From assembly GCA_024516035.1 (NCBI GenBank), contig CM044956.1, forward strand, positions 7,465,911 to 7,529,910: a stretch of 64,000 bases of DNA. Reading direction: 5' to 3'. The position numbers and the translations under genes were made by a program. The notes under the pieces are model-generated. The model was given only the letters and a program-made list of their open reading frames with translations, searched no databases and was not told the origin of the DNA. Source of the stretch: Bactericera cockerelli (lineage: Eukaryota > Arthropoda > Insecta > Hemiptera > Triozidae). Positions 10,195 through 21,218 of this stretch are shown piece after piece (position 1 is the stretch's first letter; each line of letters starts with the position of its first letter).

Positions 10195-10786
10195 CTGGTC
10201 CCTAGCGAAGCACGGGTGAAACAGCTAGTTCCAGATAAGTACTGTCCCGGTAGTTCAGTGTTCGACGTTGCCTAATATGATGTGTTCCAAAACTTTACAG
10301 AAAATTCCAAGTATGAAAACCCAGAAAATGTCAGCTAGATTGGACAAAAATTGAAACTTTTATCGCGTTACACACACAGTGAACAACTGAACACACATAG
10401 GGACTAATGCATGTCGCTCGAATCTTCTTATAATTCGTTCGCAAATATACTATTTCTGATATTGCATAGGTCGTTTAGAAGAATAAAAATGCATTCCAAT
10501 CTCTGTTTTTTGGACTTTACATTATGGTCGTACTTCCTCTCTACTTGTCGTTTAGTTGGCAACTCATTATACTTGGCGATCTATCAGATGCCCATATTCT
10601 GTATTTTCTGTCGTTCATAATGATCCAAAGTATTTAGGTTCACAATGGCCGCTGGCTATTCAGTCACTAATGAGCGGTGTGTACTGTGTACCCGAAGTCA
10701 ATGTATAGAGGATACCGTATTCTAATCAGAGGACTTATCACTTTGGTGAATCCACCAATGTGGCTAATTATGTTAAAAAGATAGAA
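10195..10786. other. K-like fragment and unassigned DNA
   Basis: At 10198-10232 the minus strand reads aactagctgtttcacccgtg, then cttcgctaggg: a fragment similar in style to the K elements at 20.2 and 46.7 kb. The rest holds an uncharacterised 69-codon frame (10411-10620) and nothing else recognised. Confidence 0.4.
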
Positions 10787-11235
10787 AAAAAAAACACTGC
10801 CAATTACGGACACAATACTTCCTCTTGATTGTTTCACATTTTATAAACGTGCATGGCAATATTGAAATTGTATACTAAATCACTTTTATCTCCACAACCG
10901 CTTAACCGATTCTCTTCAATTTTGTTTTAAATGGTAGAATACTATTTTTCCTACATTCTAGATTCTGTATCGGCAAGTTGACGACTTAATTTTTTTTACT
11001 TTTTTTTAATTTTCTTGAATTAATTTTCTTAATTATAATTAATTAAAAATAGCCTATGTAAAACGACAATATCCGTATACATACAAAATTTAATCAAAAT
11101 CAGGTGTACCGTTCACGAGATTATAACGTTTAAGTAAAAAGTTAGTTGTAAGGCGCAAAAAAATATTTTTTTTTTACAAAAACGAACACAATACTTCCGA
11201 TTTCCAATATTAGAAATTTCTCGGAAGTAACATAA
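10787..11235 (+). mobile_element. H element copy 1
   Basis: Starts cactgccaatta, followed by ggacacaatacttcct, and ends with gaacacaatacttccg, a ttctaatattagaa-type palindrome and ctcggaagt. Internal accgattctcttcaattt and cgagattataacgtttaag motifs recur in the other copies. A non-autonomous interspersed element of uncertain class; the 3'-terminal hairpin would suit a Helitron-like element but no CTRR end was seen. Confidence 0.7.
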
Positions 11236-12864
11236 TTATTGTGGTACCCACACAAACACACGAAGAGAGAGAGAGAAATTTCTTTTTAGAAATTGTCGGA
11301 TTTTCTAATTTGCATGATTTTTTCTCTTCTCTTTCTTCAAATCCAAAGTTTCGGTAACAAATTTGAAACCCTGTTATTTAGACAAAGCTTCACGGATTAT
11401 GTTTTACGGGAGTGTAAATATTTTTGAAAGTTCATGTAGGTACCAAAACATGCTTATCACAAAAACATTATTATTTGTTATTTGGCAGATCTGTCTATTT
11501 GCCCATCAAGATGACGTTTTTTAATACAACTTCTTGCTTTTCCGTTTATACTGATTAAATAAGAGAGGTTCGTTGATGGCATGTATACTCAGAACTAGTA
11601 CCTGCTGATGAGAGCAAATAAGCTCGAAATAGCTGTTCAGGTATGTTTTGATATTCATGTACATCTAATACAACTTCTCACTTTTCTGTTTATACTGACT
11701 TGAAGTGCATAGCAAATGTGTTGGTTATTGTATTTGTATTATTCTTGTCAATAAAGAATTATTATCGGGCTCTATATTAGGACTTATACCTCTCCAAATT
11801 GAAGAAGAGAAATGCAAAGAAGATGTCTATAAATGATTCCCATTCCAAAGTATTGCGGTTCAAAGAACCATGTACAAACAGATTTATAGAAAGAGCAAAA
11901 CCATTTAGAAACAGATTACCCGAAAATGACCAATCTGGAGCTATTTGAAGAGATATGGTAGGAATGCTCTCCACGCACGAATTGTCTTCAGATGAAGAAG
12001 AGGTCTCCAAACTCTCTGGTTTATTTTTGATTTGAATCTTTGCTAGAATTGGTTGATTTTTTTTAAAGTATTTATTTTTAACTCGTAAAGTGAAAGTGTT
12101 GGAAATATTCAAGAAAAGAGACCACATGGGCATGTGAAGAGAAGGGATTTTCTTATTTCAGCAACATCTCCTGTAATTCGAGCAACCTGATTTATTTTTA
12201 CAACACCATTAGAACAATATTATTTTTATTTTTATTATCTTTACATTTATATATATTTTTATTTTTAACCCTTCACATCATTAATTGCTTATTAGGATGC
12301 ATACTAGTATGTACCTAATTAAGTGTAGATGTATATTGAAAAAAAAAAAAATAATAATAAAAAAAAAAATAACTATGTTAACTGACCCCAATCTGTGAAC
12401 CACTGAATCCTGTTTTTTTGGTGTGTCTTACCAGCTAGTGTCACGAAAACTTACTGATCTGCCTGCCAGCCGCCAGATCAAAGCTTTTACTATCGGCTGC
12501 CTTTTTAATGTGATTAACGAATCGAAAAGCTTGCTTAACTCTTTCAAGAACTATACCAATACCAATTCATGGTTACTTCTGTTAGTTCAACAACAATGAA
12601 CAAAAATAATAGTTGCCATTTCTTTAAAAAGTGTACAAAACTACAAATCCCAATGGTTGTTTCTGTGTCTAAGTCTGAATTTATAGCTATTTGTTGTTTG
12701 GCAAAAATATTTTTAATCTTATTGTGTTAAACTGTTTTGTCTCTTTACTCAAGCTATTTGTGGGATGAAGAATTTGGTACTAATCTTTTTATCTTTGTTG
12801 AATGTATTGGAATTTAAGATGGGTGACGAAAGGTATCAAACTATTTGAAGGTCATGTCTTCGAT
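11236..12864. other. Unassigned DNA
   Basis: No gene is confirmed. Minus-strand frame 11777-12133 (118 codons, Ser- and Asn-rich) and a Lys/Arg-rich plus-strand frame at about 11780-11950 after an AG dinucleotide overlap each other; neither has a recognised domain. Simple A/TAA repeats lie at 12340-12372. Confidence 0.4.
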
Positions 12865-13160
12865 ACAGAGCTTTGGGAACCTGGAGAAACAGGAAACCTG
12901 GTGGAAGGTCGCGGTGTCGAACCCTAGAGGCGGCAAAAATTACAAATTCCAGTACGCTCGTATTGACCCAGCACCTAAATTGGAAGTACTGTGTCACTTC
13001 TCGCCCATCAGAGGGTAAATCCTACGGATTAGGTAAGCTACAACACAGACCTCGAGATTCTGCAGTAGCTGGTGTTTCATGGCTAAGAAATAAAAAAGAC
13101 TGTGGAAATAAAAGTTCGACATTTATGTTAGTTTCGAAAGAGAAGGACAAATTTTAAACT
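12865..13160 (+). mobile_element. SINE-C, degenerate
   Basis: The head is barely recognisable, but the body (gacccagcacctaaatt, cacttctcgcccatcagagg, ctacaacacagacc) matches the SINE-C copies at 30.5 and 46.0 kb. Confidence 0.7.
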
Positions 13161-13750
13161 GAATCAAGAAAATAAATCAAACAACGAAGAAGAAAAAAAA
13201 TGTCCTGTCTTAAACGGATTGTGGGTTTAATCTCTAAATCCTCGGTCGACAGAATCTCCGATGATTTCGAGTAGTGATTTGCACAGATTTCAGACGATCA
13301 GATAAGAAGATTTCAGCAAGAAACCATGAATGTCATTGGTTCCTTGCCTCCTGAACTTTGCATTGGGATGTTAATTACCTCAACGTAACTGTCTCGGAGT
13401 AAGCCCTTAATGTAAATTACCAGATGGTCTTTCCCGTTCAGGTTCCACACTTGTGACAGACCATATTTCATGTGAGGTCGCGGCGCCATTTCTCATATAC
13501 TCTGTTTTGAAACGTATCCAAAAGTATTAATTCTAAGCACATTATCGTCTTTTCCAGATGTCTGGTTCGCGAATACTGGGTGTCCCTCTAGGAGCGGGGA
13601 AAGTATTACACTGCCCGGGGAAACTTTTCGACTTTGGAAAAAATATAATCTTGTGTGAGCAGAGCATGCCGCGTTTTTGTATTTCACAAAAAAAGCGCTC
13701 GAAATTTCTCCACGAATAGGTTTAGTATAGTATAGTATAATACTATAGTA

Positions 13751-14045
13751 CAGCCTCCGTGGCGTAACGGTTGTGACTACTGCCCGTAGTCCAGAGATCC
13801 TGAGTTCGATCCCCGGTCGGAGCAGAATTTTCACGTTTCCTCCGTACATGTGAGGCTGACATTTCCGGCCCTACCCAGGCTAGGCGAAGTTAATGTGGGT
13901 AGCTGGTACGATTCCCAACGAATTGAGGGTAAAACCCCCGTCCAAATCCAGGACGCTAAATCAAATAGAATTGTTGGCGTTAAGAAGGGCATCCACTCGT
14001 AAAAATGTGCTAAAACCAACCTCAACCATGTGGTTGAACATCGTC
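13751..14045 (+). mobile_element. SINE-A copy 2 (RTE-type tail)
   Basis: Head cagcctccgtggcgtaacgg with B box gagttcgatcc, then the shared core (about 13872-13943). After the common spacer ending aaatagaatt, the tail is ggcgttaagaagggcatcc and cgtaaaaatgtgc, unrelated to the tail of copy 1. ggaagggcatcc...cgtaaaa is known from 3' ends of RTE-clade LINEs and their SINEs. A (tatag)n run lies immediately upstream. No convincing target-site duplication was found. Confidence 0.85.
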
Positions 14046-15193
14046 GATCACTCTTTAGTAAATGTTACAATTACTTTAAAACGGAAAAAAAGCTATGAAA
14101 TAGGAAAAACATTTCAGGAGAAAAAAAGCTGTCTCCTGGTCTGACGGTCACCCTGTTTTCTGAAAGCTCATGTATGCACCTCCCACACAGTGACGTCTTC
14201 GAGATCCTAATTACCATCAGCTGCATATTCATGTACTCCTTGCCAGCATATTTCACGGCATTAGCAGATGCCAGGCTGGCGAGATTTATGTCCCCGTGTC
14301 AGGAAATCAAGGAGTGAGAAATGTGCGGGGGTGGTGAGGAGGACTCGCCAATTTTTGCTCCCTCGGACGCGAAGAAGTGAGGTAGCTATGTTGATGGAAC
14401 TGTGATTTCATTCACAATGCTCCTAAAAATAAATAGAAGAAGAAAATATTCCATAATAAAGATAAAAGTCTAAAGAAATGGTTAATAATGGAATCATTGA
14501 AGAAAAAATACTTCAGATTTCTACTATTAGAAATTTATGGGAAGTAAAACGAAGTTTCTTTAAAACTAAACAATCAACCAACCATTTTCAATAGCCACCA
14601 ATTTTGACGGATTTAGTAAATTTTTATTAGCATGTAATTCAACAATAGATTTTCAAACTTGAACAGTGAATGTTCATGATTTGGCAGTCGTAGAACATCT
14701 GAACCATAGGATGATAGGATTGATCAATATGAAGATTACCTTACACTTTGCTGCGCTGCCTCTTTTTTCTATAAAAGGCGTTCTTCACACCTCGGCCGAG
14801 ATGTTCGATCCGACATCGACATCTCGGTAACATGAGCAGGACATGAAGACTAATCGATCTTCGATGGGCAGTGCATTAACAAACAGCTCATTGACAGGAC
14901 TTGGCACTCTGTTCTCGACTCAAGCAAAATTGAATTAAATGCATCAGTGGGAATAACTTTGGCTGTCCACCAATAGCAAATTGCATTCACTGGACGCACC
15001 AGATTCTTGTCTCTGGACAGTTGACACTCGTTCAGTCTCTGATGCCAAGTGATCAGTTTCAGCGGTGGACACTTGCAAATTCATTAGATCTGATTGCTCG
15101 GAGATTAGCATGGGGCAGATCTCTTGCATCTGATAAGTCTGACTGTTGGTCTGCCTGTCAGTCGATGAACTGGATGAGGAATCAGTGCCCATA
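14046..15193. other. Unassigned, partly GC-rich unique DNA
   Basis: About 14130-14400 is clearly less AT-rich than its surroundings, with no repeat similarity inside the window. A plus-strand frame of about 57 codons opens through it and ends in TGA at about 14316. I recognise no domain. It could be an exon, a conserved non-coding element or a relic. A fragment like the H 3' end lies at about 14517-14555. Confidence 0.35.
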
Positions 15194-16021
15194 CAGGGTG
15201 TATCAAAAGGTCAAGTACAAGAAGAAACCACTTATCATCATAGGGTTGCGTCATCGTGAACGATGGTAGCCAGACCGTGGAGGAATGACTCAGCACTTCT
15301 ACCACTGTCTTTACAAGGAGGCTAATAATTGACAAGGGCCTCCAGAACCAAGCCAATGCTGGTCTACTCCCTGTTTATAGTCCTCAAATAAAGGCCACTT
15401 TGCTTAACCCCGCCCGACCTACCCGTCAGGAATTCCAACCACCTTGAGGAACGGTTGGGTGGAAGAGCTCATGAATGAGAACCCTGCCACAATAGGAAAG
15501 CCAAAAAAAAAAAAAAAAACAGAAAAATAGTTTGGCAAAGTTCCGAGAGATCGCAGGGGATTGCAGAAGCTGTCGGGAAGAAGACGGGGTTTGCGGTCAG
15601 AGCACTGAGAGCCTTTGCGGAAAAAAGCTGGTTTCGCGGTCGGGGCGCGTCCAAATTTTGCGGAAAAACGCGGGGTTCACGGTGAATGGGTTCATTGACC
15701 TCTATACCGAAATAGACCCTAAGGTCGCTAGGGCCAGCACAAAGTTGGCACCTAAAAATCGGAAAATAATTATTTAAAATCAAATTATTTTGCGATTGAC
15801 TTCACTTTTTGTATGACGTCTTCGATTGTTTTCATGCTTCTTTAGTGAGTATTTGGCACTTTTTCTCTGATCAGGGACGGAGTTATGGGGGGGGTCATGA
15901 AATATTCCCTAGCGACATTATAGGGTCCATTTCCGTACAGGGGTTTATCAAGCAAAGTGGCGTTTATTTGAGATCTACTATAGGTGGTTTCTTTTTGTAC
16001 ATGACCTTCTGATACACCCTG
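15194..16021. mobile_element. Foldback/MITE-like element FB-5
   Basis: Terminal inverted repeats of about 45 bp begin cagggtgtatcaaaaggtca at the left and, on the opposite strand, cagggtgtatcagaaggtca at the right. TA lies just outside each end (15192-15193, 16022-16023). The interior carries a LINE-J scrap (gttgggtggaagag, about 15448) and a GC-rich stretch at about 15585-15690 with three diverged repeats of a tttgcggaaaaa-containing unit. No transposase. Probably a non-autonomous cut-and-paste element. Confidence 0.75.
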
Positions 16022-16023
16022 TA

Positions 16024-16505
16024 GGTAGATTGTCTTTAGTATTATTACTAGAAGATCTCATGCACATGTCAGTAATAGATTAGCAAATTAGCATCAGTAC
16101 CAATGGATTGATCTCAGTAGGTGTTCCTGTTCGCCGGTAATTATTGGCAACACCTGGATAGAAGATCGTTAATGTCTTGTTGAATTGATTAGATGACATG
16201 TCGTGTGCTTGGTGGCAGAAGCTAGGACTTGTGTTACGGTCTTGTCTCGATTAGATGACACACAGTTTCAGGGGTCACACCACGAAGATTAACCTTACCT
16301 TGTCGACCCGATGTAATGTTTTCAACGGTTCCGGGATCATATGTTTAGGGGGAGAGGTGGTTTTTAGTGAGGATGATGCACTGTTGTCCGCATCTCAGTA
16401 CTCACACTGTTCACTAGGGTAAAATCTAGTGTTCGTCTACAGATTTTACCACCACTCTTTAAAAAATAAATAAAAACCTTATCTTGTACCTTTTTGTGCA
16501 CATCC
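16024..16505. other. Unassigned DNA
   Basis: Nothing recognisable beyond AT-rich single-copy-looking sequence. Confidence 0.4.
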
Positions 16506-16507
16506 CG

Positions 16508-16630
16508 TCCTCTCAGTAGCTTGATAGATAAGGAGGTCGGTGGTTCAAGTCCCAAGTTGAACAAATATTTAGGAAAGCCTGTTTGAGTAGTTGTGATTTC
16601 ACGATTGTGATTAACAGAAATATGATAACT
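16508..16630 (+). mobile_element. SINE-B copy 5, internal deletion
   Basis: ctcagtagcttgatagataa at the head, B box ggttcaagtcc, tail ending atatgataac. About 20 nt of the anticodon region are missing compared with copies 1 and 6. Confidence 0.75.
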
Positions 16631-17144
16631 TTTTGCGCACATTCCTGACAGATATTTTTCCAAACCCTTCCTCGTTCTGCCAAGATCATTTCGGTCTCGC
16701 TTTATTGATAAGGTCTAATTAAATGACACCTGATTTATGCGTACACTTTTAATTAGATTCATTTCTTTGCATATACATTATACAGCACACAGTGCACACA
16801 CATAATTATGTATCTCACTACTGTTAATACTAACTTACTGATGTATGCGAAAAGCTGTGTGAATTTTGAATTAAATTACATAGTGTAAGTACATAGGAGA
16901 CTATGTATCCTATCTACGTGCAGCGCACACATAAATACGTATACGAAAAGCTGTGTGATTGAATAAAATGACATAGTATAAGTACATAATTAGACTATGT
17001 ATCCTATGTATGTACGTGTTCAGTGTTGAGATGGCCATGTACGAGAGTACATATTTCCACTCGTAATTCCTGGTCATTAAGGACAGATGCATGGAATCAA
17101 GGAATCAGAGGTGTAGAATTAAGAGTAAGTTGGTATCTTGGATG
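16631..17144. other. Unassigned AT-rich DNA
   Basis: A partial duplication is visible: acgaaaagctgtgtga and aagtacata...gactatgtatcctat each occur twice in about 16849-17010. No gene is recognised. Confidence 0.4.
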
Positions 17145-17335
17145 TTTTTTTTTTATAAGCTTTATTAGGAGGACAAAGTACAATGGTAACAGTATAAAAT
17201 TAAGAGAGAAAAAAAAAACAAACAAATGACAAAATAAATAAGTAAAAAAGAAAATAACAATAATGTCCTACCTAAAGGGCGGCGTTATTGCCTCATGCCT
17301 GTGGCAATCTCTTCTACCCAACCCTTGAAATCGGG
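17145..17335 (-). mobile_element. LINE-J 3' end
   Basis: Minus-strand 5'-truncated copy: gggttgggtagaagagattg, the cgccctttaggtaggac block, then an AT-rich UTR and A-rich tail. A plus-strand scrap of the same end (gggttgggtggaagaaattg) lies at 17418-17445. Confidence 0.65.
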
Positions 17336-17451
17336 GAATACGGAGTCCAGGGAACACAGCGTCCACAGAGATGTGCATTTCAAACATTCTTTTTTTTTCG
17401 CACGTTGAATAAATAAGGGTTGGGTGGAAGAAATTGCCATAGGGATTTTAC

Positions 17452-18158
17452 TTCCGAGAAATTTCTAATATTAGAAATCGGAAGTATTGTGTTCGTTTTT
17501 GTAAAAAAAAATATTTTTTTGCTCCGATTTCAATTTTTTTCATATTTCTGGACGTTTCATAACCTACTGAGTAAATTTGGTTTTGTGTCCGTCTGTCGGT
17601 CCGTCGATCCGTCGGTCTCTTAAAACGATTCCTTGTAACGCGCAAATCTCGGAAACTACTCGACCGATTTTGATGAAATTTTGCAACCATCTAGGAGACA
17701 TTCTGTAGATGGTCCCATTTTAAATTCATTGAATTCATACCAGCAGTTCTGGGTGAAAGAGACCATGCGCCTGACCACTAACTTTTTACTTAAACGCTTA
17801 TATCTCGTGAACGGTACACCCGATTCCGATGAAATTTTGTAAGATCATGCATATTATTGTTTTACATAGGTTATTTATATTTATTGTTAAATTAATTATA
17901 ATTTGACTCTGATATTTAAGAAAATCCGAAATTTTGGACAAAAAGTAAAAAAATAAGGACCACGACTTGCCGATACAGAATTTTTTGTGGAATTTAAAAT
18001 GTAGAAAAAACGATATTCTACCATATAAAACAAATTTGAATAAAATCGGTTGAGCCGTTTAGGAGATACAAGTAATTTTCTATAAAATCTCAAAATTGGC
18101 ACGTATTTACAATGTGAAGCAATCACGAGGAAGTATTGTGTCCATAATTGGCAGTGTT
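17452..18158 (-). mobile_element. H element copy 2, longest
   Basis: Reverse orientation, about 707 bp. Its right end carries ggacacaatacttcctcgtg and cactgccaatta; its left end carries the palindrome tttctaatattagaaa inside an acttccga/tcggaagt stem. Internal accgattttgatgaaatttt resembles a motif very common in arthropod non-autonomous repeats. No protein is encoded. Confidence 0.75.
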
Positions 18159-18256
18159 TTTTTTTTATGTATTACTGCTATTGTTCATTTTCAAGTCTCT
18201 AATACAGACATCACATTTTAATAGATTTAAAATGAGACTATTTCAAAGAATGTATA

Positions 18257-19114
18257 CAGGGTGGGGCAAAAGTCTGGAAACCCCTGAATAACTTTCGAAT
18301 GGCTTCTTCGGTAAATATAAAATTTTGTATGGTAAACCGGGGTAATAAGACCTTCTTTTAAAGTGGGGCCGATTTTTGTTACCGGCTCCCATGCCGGGGC
18401 CAGGGGGGCCAACTTCATTTTTTAAATACGAACCCCCACCTTGCGATACATTTTTGGAAAGGTCTTTAAATAACAAATACATTGGTGCAAATTTTATTTT
18501 TTTAATATTAAGTGTTTGCAAATGGCGTCCAACTTTGTGTATGCAGTAAAGTCTGGAAACCCCTGAATATCTTTTGAAAGGGCTTTCTCAGTAAAAAATT
18601 GTGCACAGTCATTCGGGGTAATTAGACATTTCCAAAAATGTATCGCAAGGTGGGGTTTCGTATTTAAAAAAAGGAAGTTGGCCTCCCTGGCCCCGACATG
18701 GGGGCCGGTAAAAAAAATCGTTCCCATTCTAAAATAAGGTCTAATTACCAAGGATTACCGTACACAATTTTATATTTACTGAGAAAGCCCTTTCGTAAGA
18801 TATTCAGGGGTTTCCAGACTTTACTGCATACACAAAGTTAGACGCCATTTGCAAACAGTTAATATTAAAAAAATAAAATTTGCACCAATGTATTTCTTAT
18901 TTAAAGAACTTTTCAATGATGTATCGCAAGGTGGGGGCTCGTATTTAAAAAAATGAAGTTGGCCCCCCTGGCCCTGACATGGGGGCCGGTAACAAAAAAT
19001 GACCCCACTCTAAAAGAAGGTCTTATTACCTCGGTTTACCATACAAAATTTTAATTTTACCGAAGAAGCCATTCAAAAGTTATTCAGGGGTTTCCAGACT
19101 TTTGCCCCACCCTG
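18257..19114. mobile_element. Foldback element FB-1 (nested palindrome)
   Basis: The two halves are reverse complements over roughly 280 bp each: cagggtggggcaaaagtctg at the left, the same on the opposite strand at the right, with tata at 18253-18256 and 19115-19118. Inside lies a second inverted pair opening aaagtctggaaacccctgaa (from about 18547 and 18830), so the element is a palindrome within a palindrome built from related arms. No coding capacity. A transcript would fold into a long hairpin. Confidence 0.9.
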
Positions 19115-19217
19115 TATAATATAATAGTAGTTAGACTCCTCTGACTAGTCACCTTTAACACTCTACTTATTCTATATTATTGTCAATTAGTAATCGTATC
19201 CGCTGTCCCGGGTGTCC

Positions 19218-19380
19218 ACTTAAAAAAAAAATAAGTGTTTCACAGCCGTTTTTATTTCGTAGCCAAGAAACAGGAGCTACTGTTGACGCTTGTGGTCTGT
19301 GTTGTAGCCTACCCATCCCTTAGTAAGCCTCCCTTCTGATGGGCGAGAAGTGACACAATACTTCCCAACTCTTACAGATA
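19218..19380 (-). mobile_element. SINE-C 3' half
   Basis: Minus-strand body: gtattgtgtcacttctcgcc, ctacaacacagaccacaagc and the A-rich end. The head is missing. Confidence 0.75.
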
Positions 19381-19894
19381 TGCAAGGGCGTAGGCAGCAT
19401 TTGCGTTAGGTAGGGGCAGTTTCCGGCCGGAGCAGGGGGGGGCGTCCAGCAACTCCGAAAAAAAAGTTCAATATAAAGAAGGTCTACCTGATATTTTATA
19501 ACTACTTACGTTTTTGTGGTTGCCAGATTGAGTTTTTTCCCAAATTGGGGAAAAAAATTTAAAGCCGTATTTTGGGGAAATTCTTCAGAGGAACAGATGG
19601 GACTTGTAACCTAGGGCAGCCTTACCCAACCTTTTTTTATATCTGAGCGCACGGCAGTGCGCCAGGCCGAGTTCCAGCAAGCACGGCAGTGTATCTTTAC
19701 ACGAACCGATTCACCCGGTTTTTCACACCCTCATATCTTCGGTTCAACTGATCATAGAGATATGAAACAGAGATTGTCCTAATATCATTAAAAAGACATT
19801 GAAAATTTAAAGACTCTATGCAAAAAACTTTCAGAAGAATGTAATTTTGAAATTTACGATTTTGATACTGACTGACTGACAGATCATCAAAATT

Positions 19895-20900
19895 ATGAGG
19901 CACTTCCCGATTACCTAGAAAGCTGAAATTTTGCATGATGGTAGGGTTTATTGTAAAAGTACAGGGAAAAATCTGAAAACCGAAACTTTCGCATTTATCA
20001 TGCTGTTAAACGGTGTCGTTTTAGGGAGGAAATATAATATAATCGATTATGGATCTACATTATGAAGCACTTCCTGACTACCTAGAAAGCTGAAATTTTG
20101 CATGATGGTAGGGTTTATTGTAGAAGTATAGGGAAAAATCTAAAAAAGTTCTGAAAACTGTTAAACGGTGTCGTTTTAGGGAGAAAGTATACTATATTAG
20201 TACTAGCGGGCTGTCGCCCGCTTTGCGGGCCGAGGCATGGCCGTGAAAGCAAAAAGTCCTTTTTCGCCAATGGCAGGTGTTGTAGTGGGAATTTCGAAAA
20301 ATCCCGTCTTATTGCACATCTAGATCATAAGACAAAGCTACCTACCAAATTTCAGCTTCCTAGGACTTACGGTTTGGGCTGTAGAGCGATGATCAGTCAG
20401 TGGTCAGTCAGTCAGTCAGTGACTTTGACATTTATATATTAAGATGAGGTACTTCCCTACTACTTAAAAAGCTGAAATTTTGCATGATGGTAGGGTTTAT
20501 TGTAAAAGTACAGGGAAAAATCTGAAAACCGGCACTTTCGCACTATTTCTGCTGTTAAACTGTGTTATTTTAGGGAGAAAGTATACTCGACTATGCATAA
20601 AATTATGAGGCACTTCCCTACTACCTACATAGATGAAATTTTGTATGGTGCTAGGGTTCATTGTAAAAGTACAGGGAAAAATCTGAAAACCGAACTTTCG
20701 CACTTATCATGCTGTTAAACGGTGTTATTTTAGGGAGGAAATATACTCGATTATGGTATATAAATTATGAGGTACTTCCCTACTACCTGCAAAGCTGACA
20801 TTTTGCATGGTGCTAGGGTTTACTGTAAAAATACAGGGAAAAATCTGAAAACCGGCACTTTCGCACTATTTCTGATGTTAAACGGTCTCGTTTTAGGGAG
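19895..20900. repeat. Tandem array, about 163-bp unit, 5 copies
   Basis: gaggcacttccc-type anchors recur at 19897, 20064, 20444, 20607 and 20767. Spacings are 167, 380, 163 and 160; the long one contains an inserted K element. Each unit also carries gctgaaattttgcat, agtacagggaaaaatctgaa and cgttttagggag. The H-like phrase gaaattttgcat may point to an origin from a dispersed repeat. Confidence 0.9.
20202..20444 (+). mobile_element. K element copy 1
   Basis: Starts actagcgggctgtcgcccgc and ends with (gtca)n, then ttatatattaagat. It shares over 200 bp with the copy at 46675-46921. It splits the 163-bp array, so it is younger than the array. Small, non-coding, mobile by position; class unknown. 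Confidence 0.75.
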
Positions 20901-21218
20901 CATAATAAAGTGAAGAATCCTAAAAAAATTAATAAAAAGTAATGAAACGTGCTGTGAAACGAACCATTTACAAAAAGTAATGATATCCCACAAAAAACTA
21001 CCGTTAAAAAAAGGGCCAAGTTCCAGAACTCCTATCCAAAAAGGTTTCGCCAATGAATGCAGTGATATCTTGTTTGCGGCCAAGTTATCTTGGTACTAAA
21101 TTATTTATTTTATTAAAACCCGTTTTCTGAGTTCCTCATTTTGTATGTTTTTAACTGCAAACTACCCTCTAACTTGGTCAGTTTTATGCCATCGGTTGTA
21201 TGGAATATTACGACTATA

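Noticed and set aside
11777..12133. 118-codon minus-strand frame
   Set aside because: No domain recognised, and an overlapping plus-strand frame is equally open; coding potential undecided, so not called.
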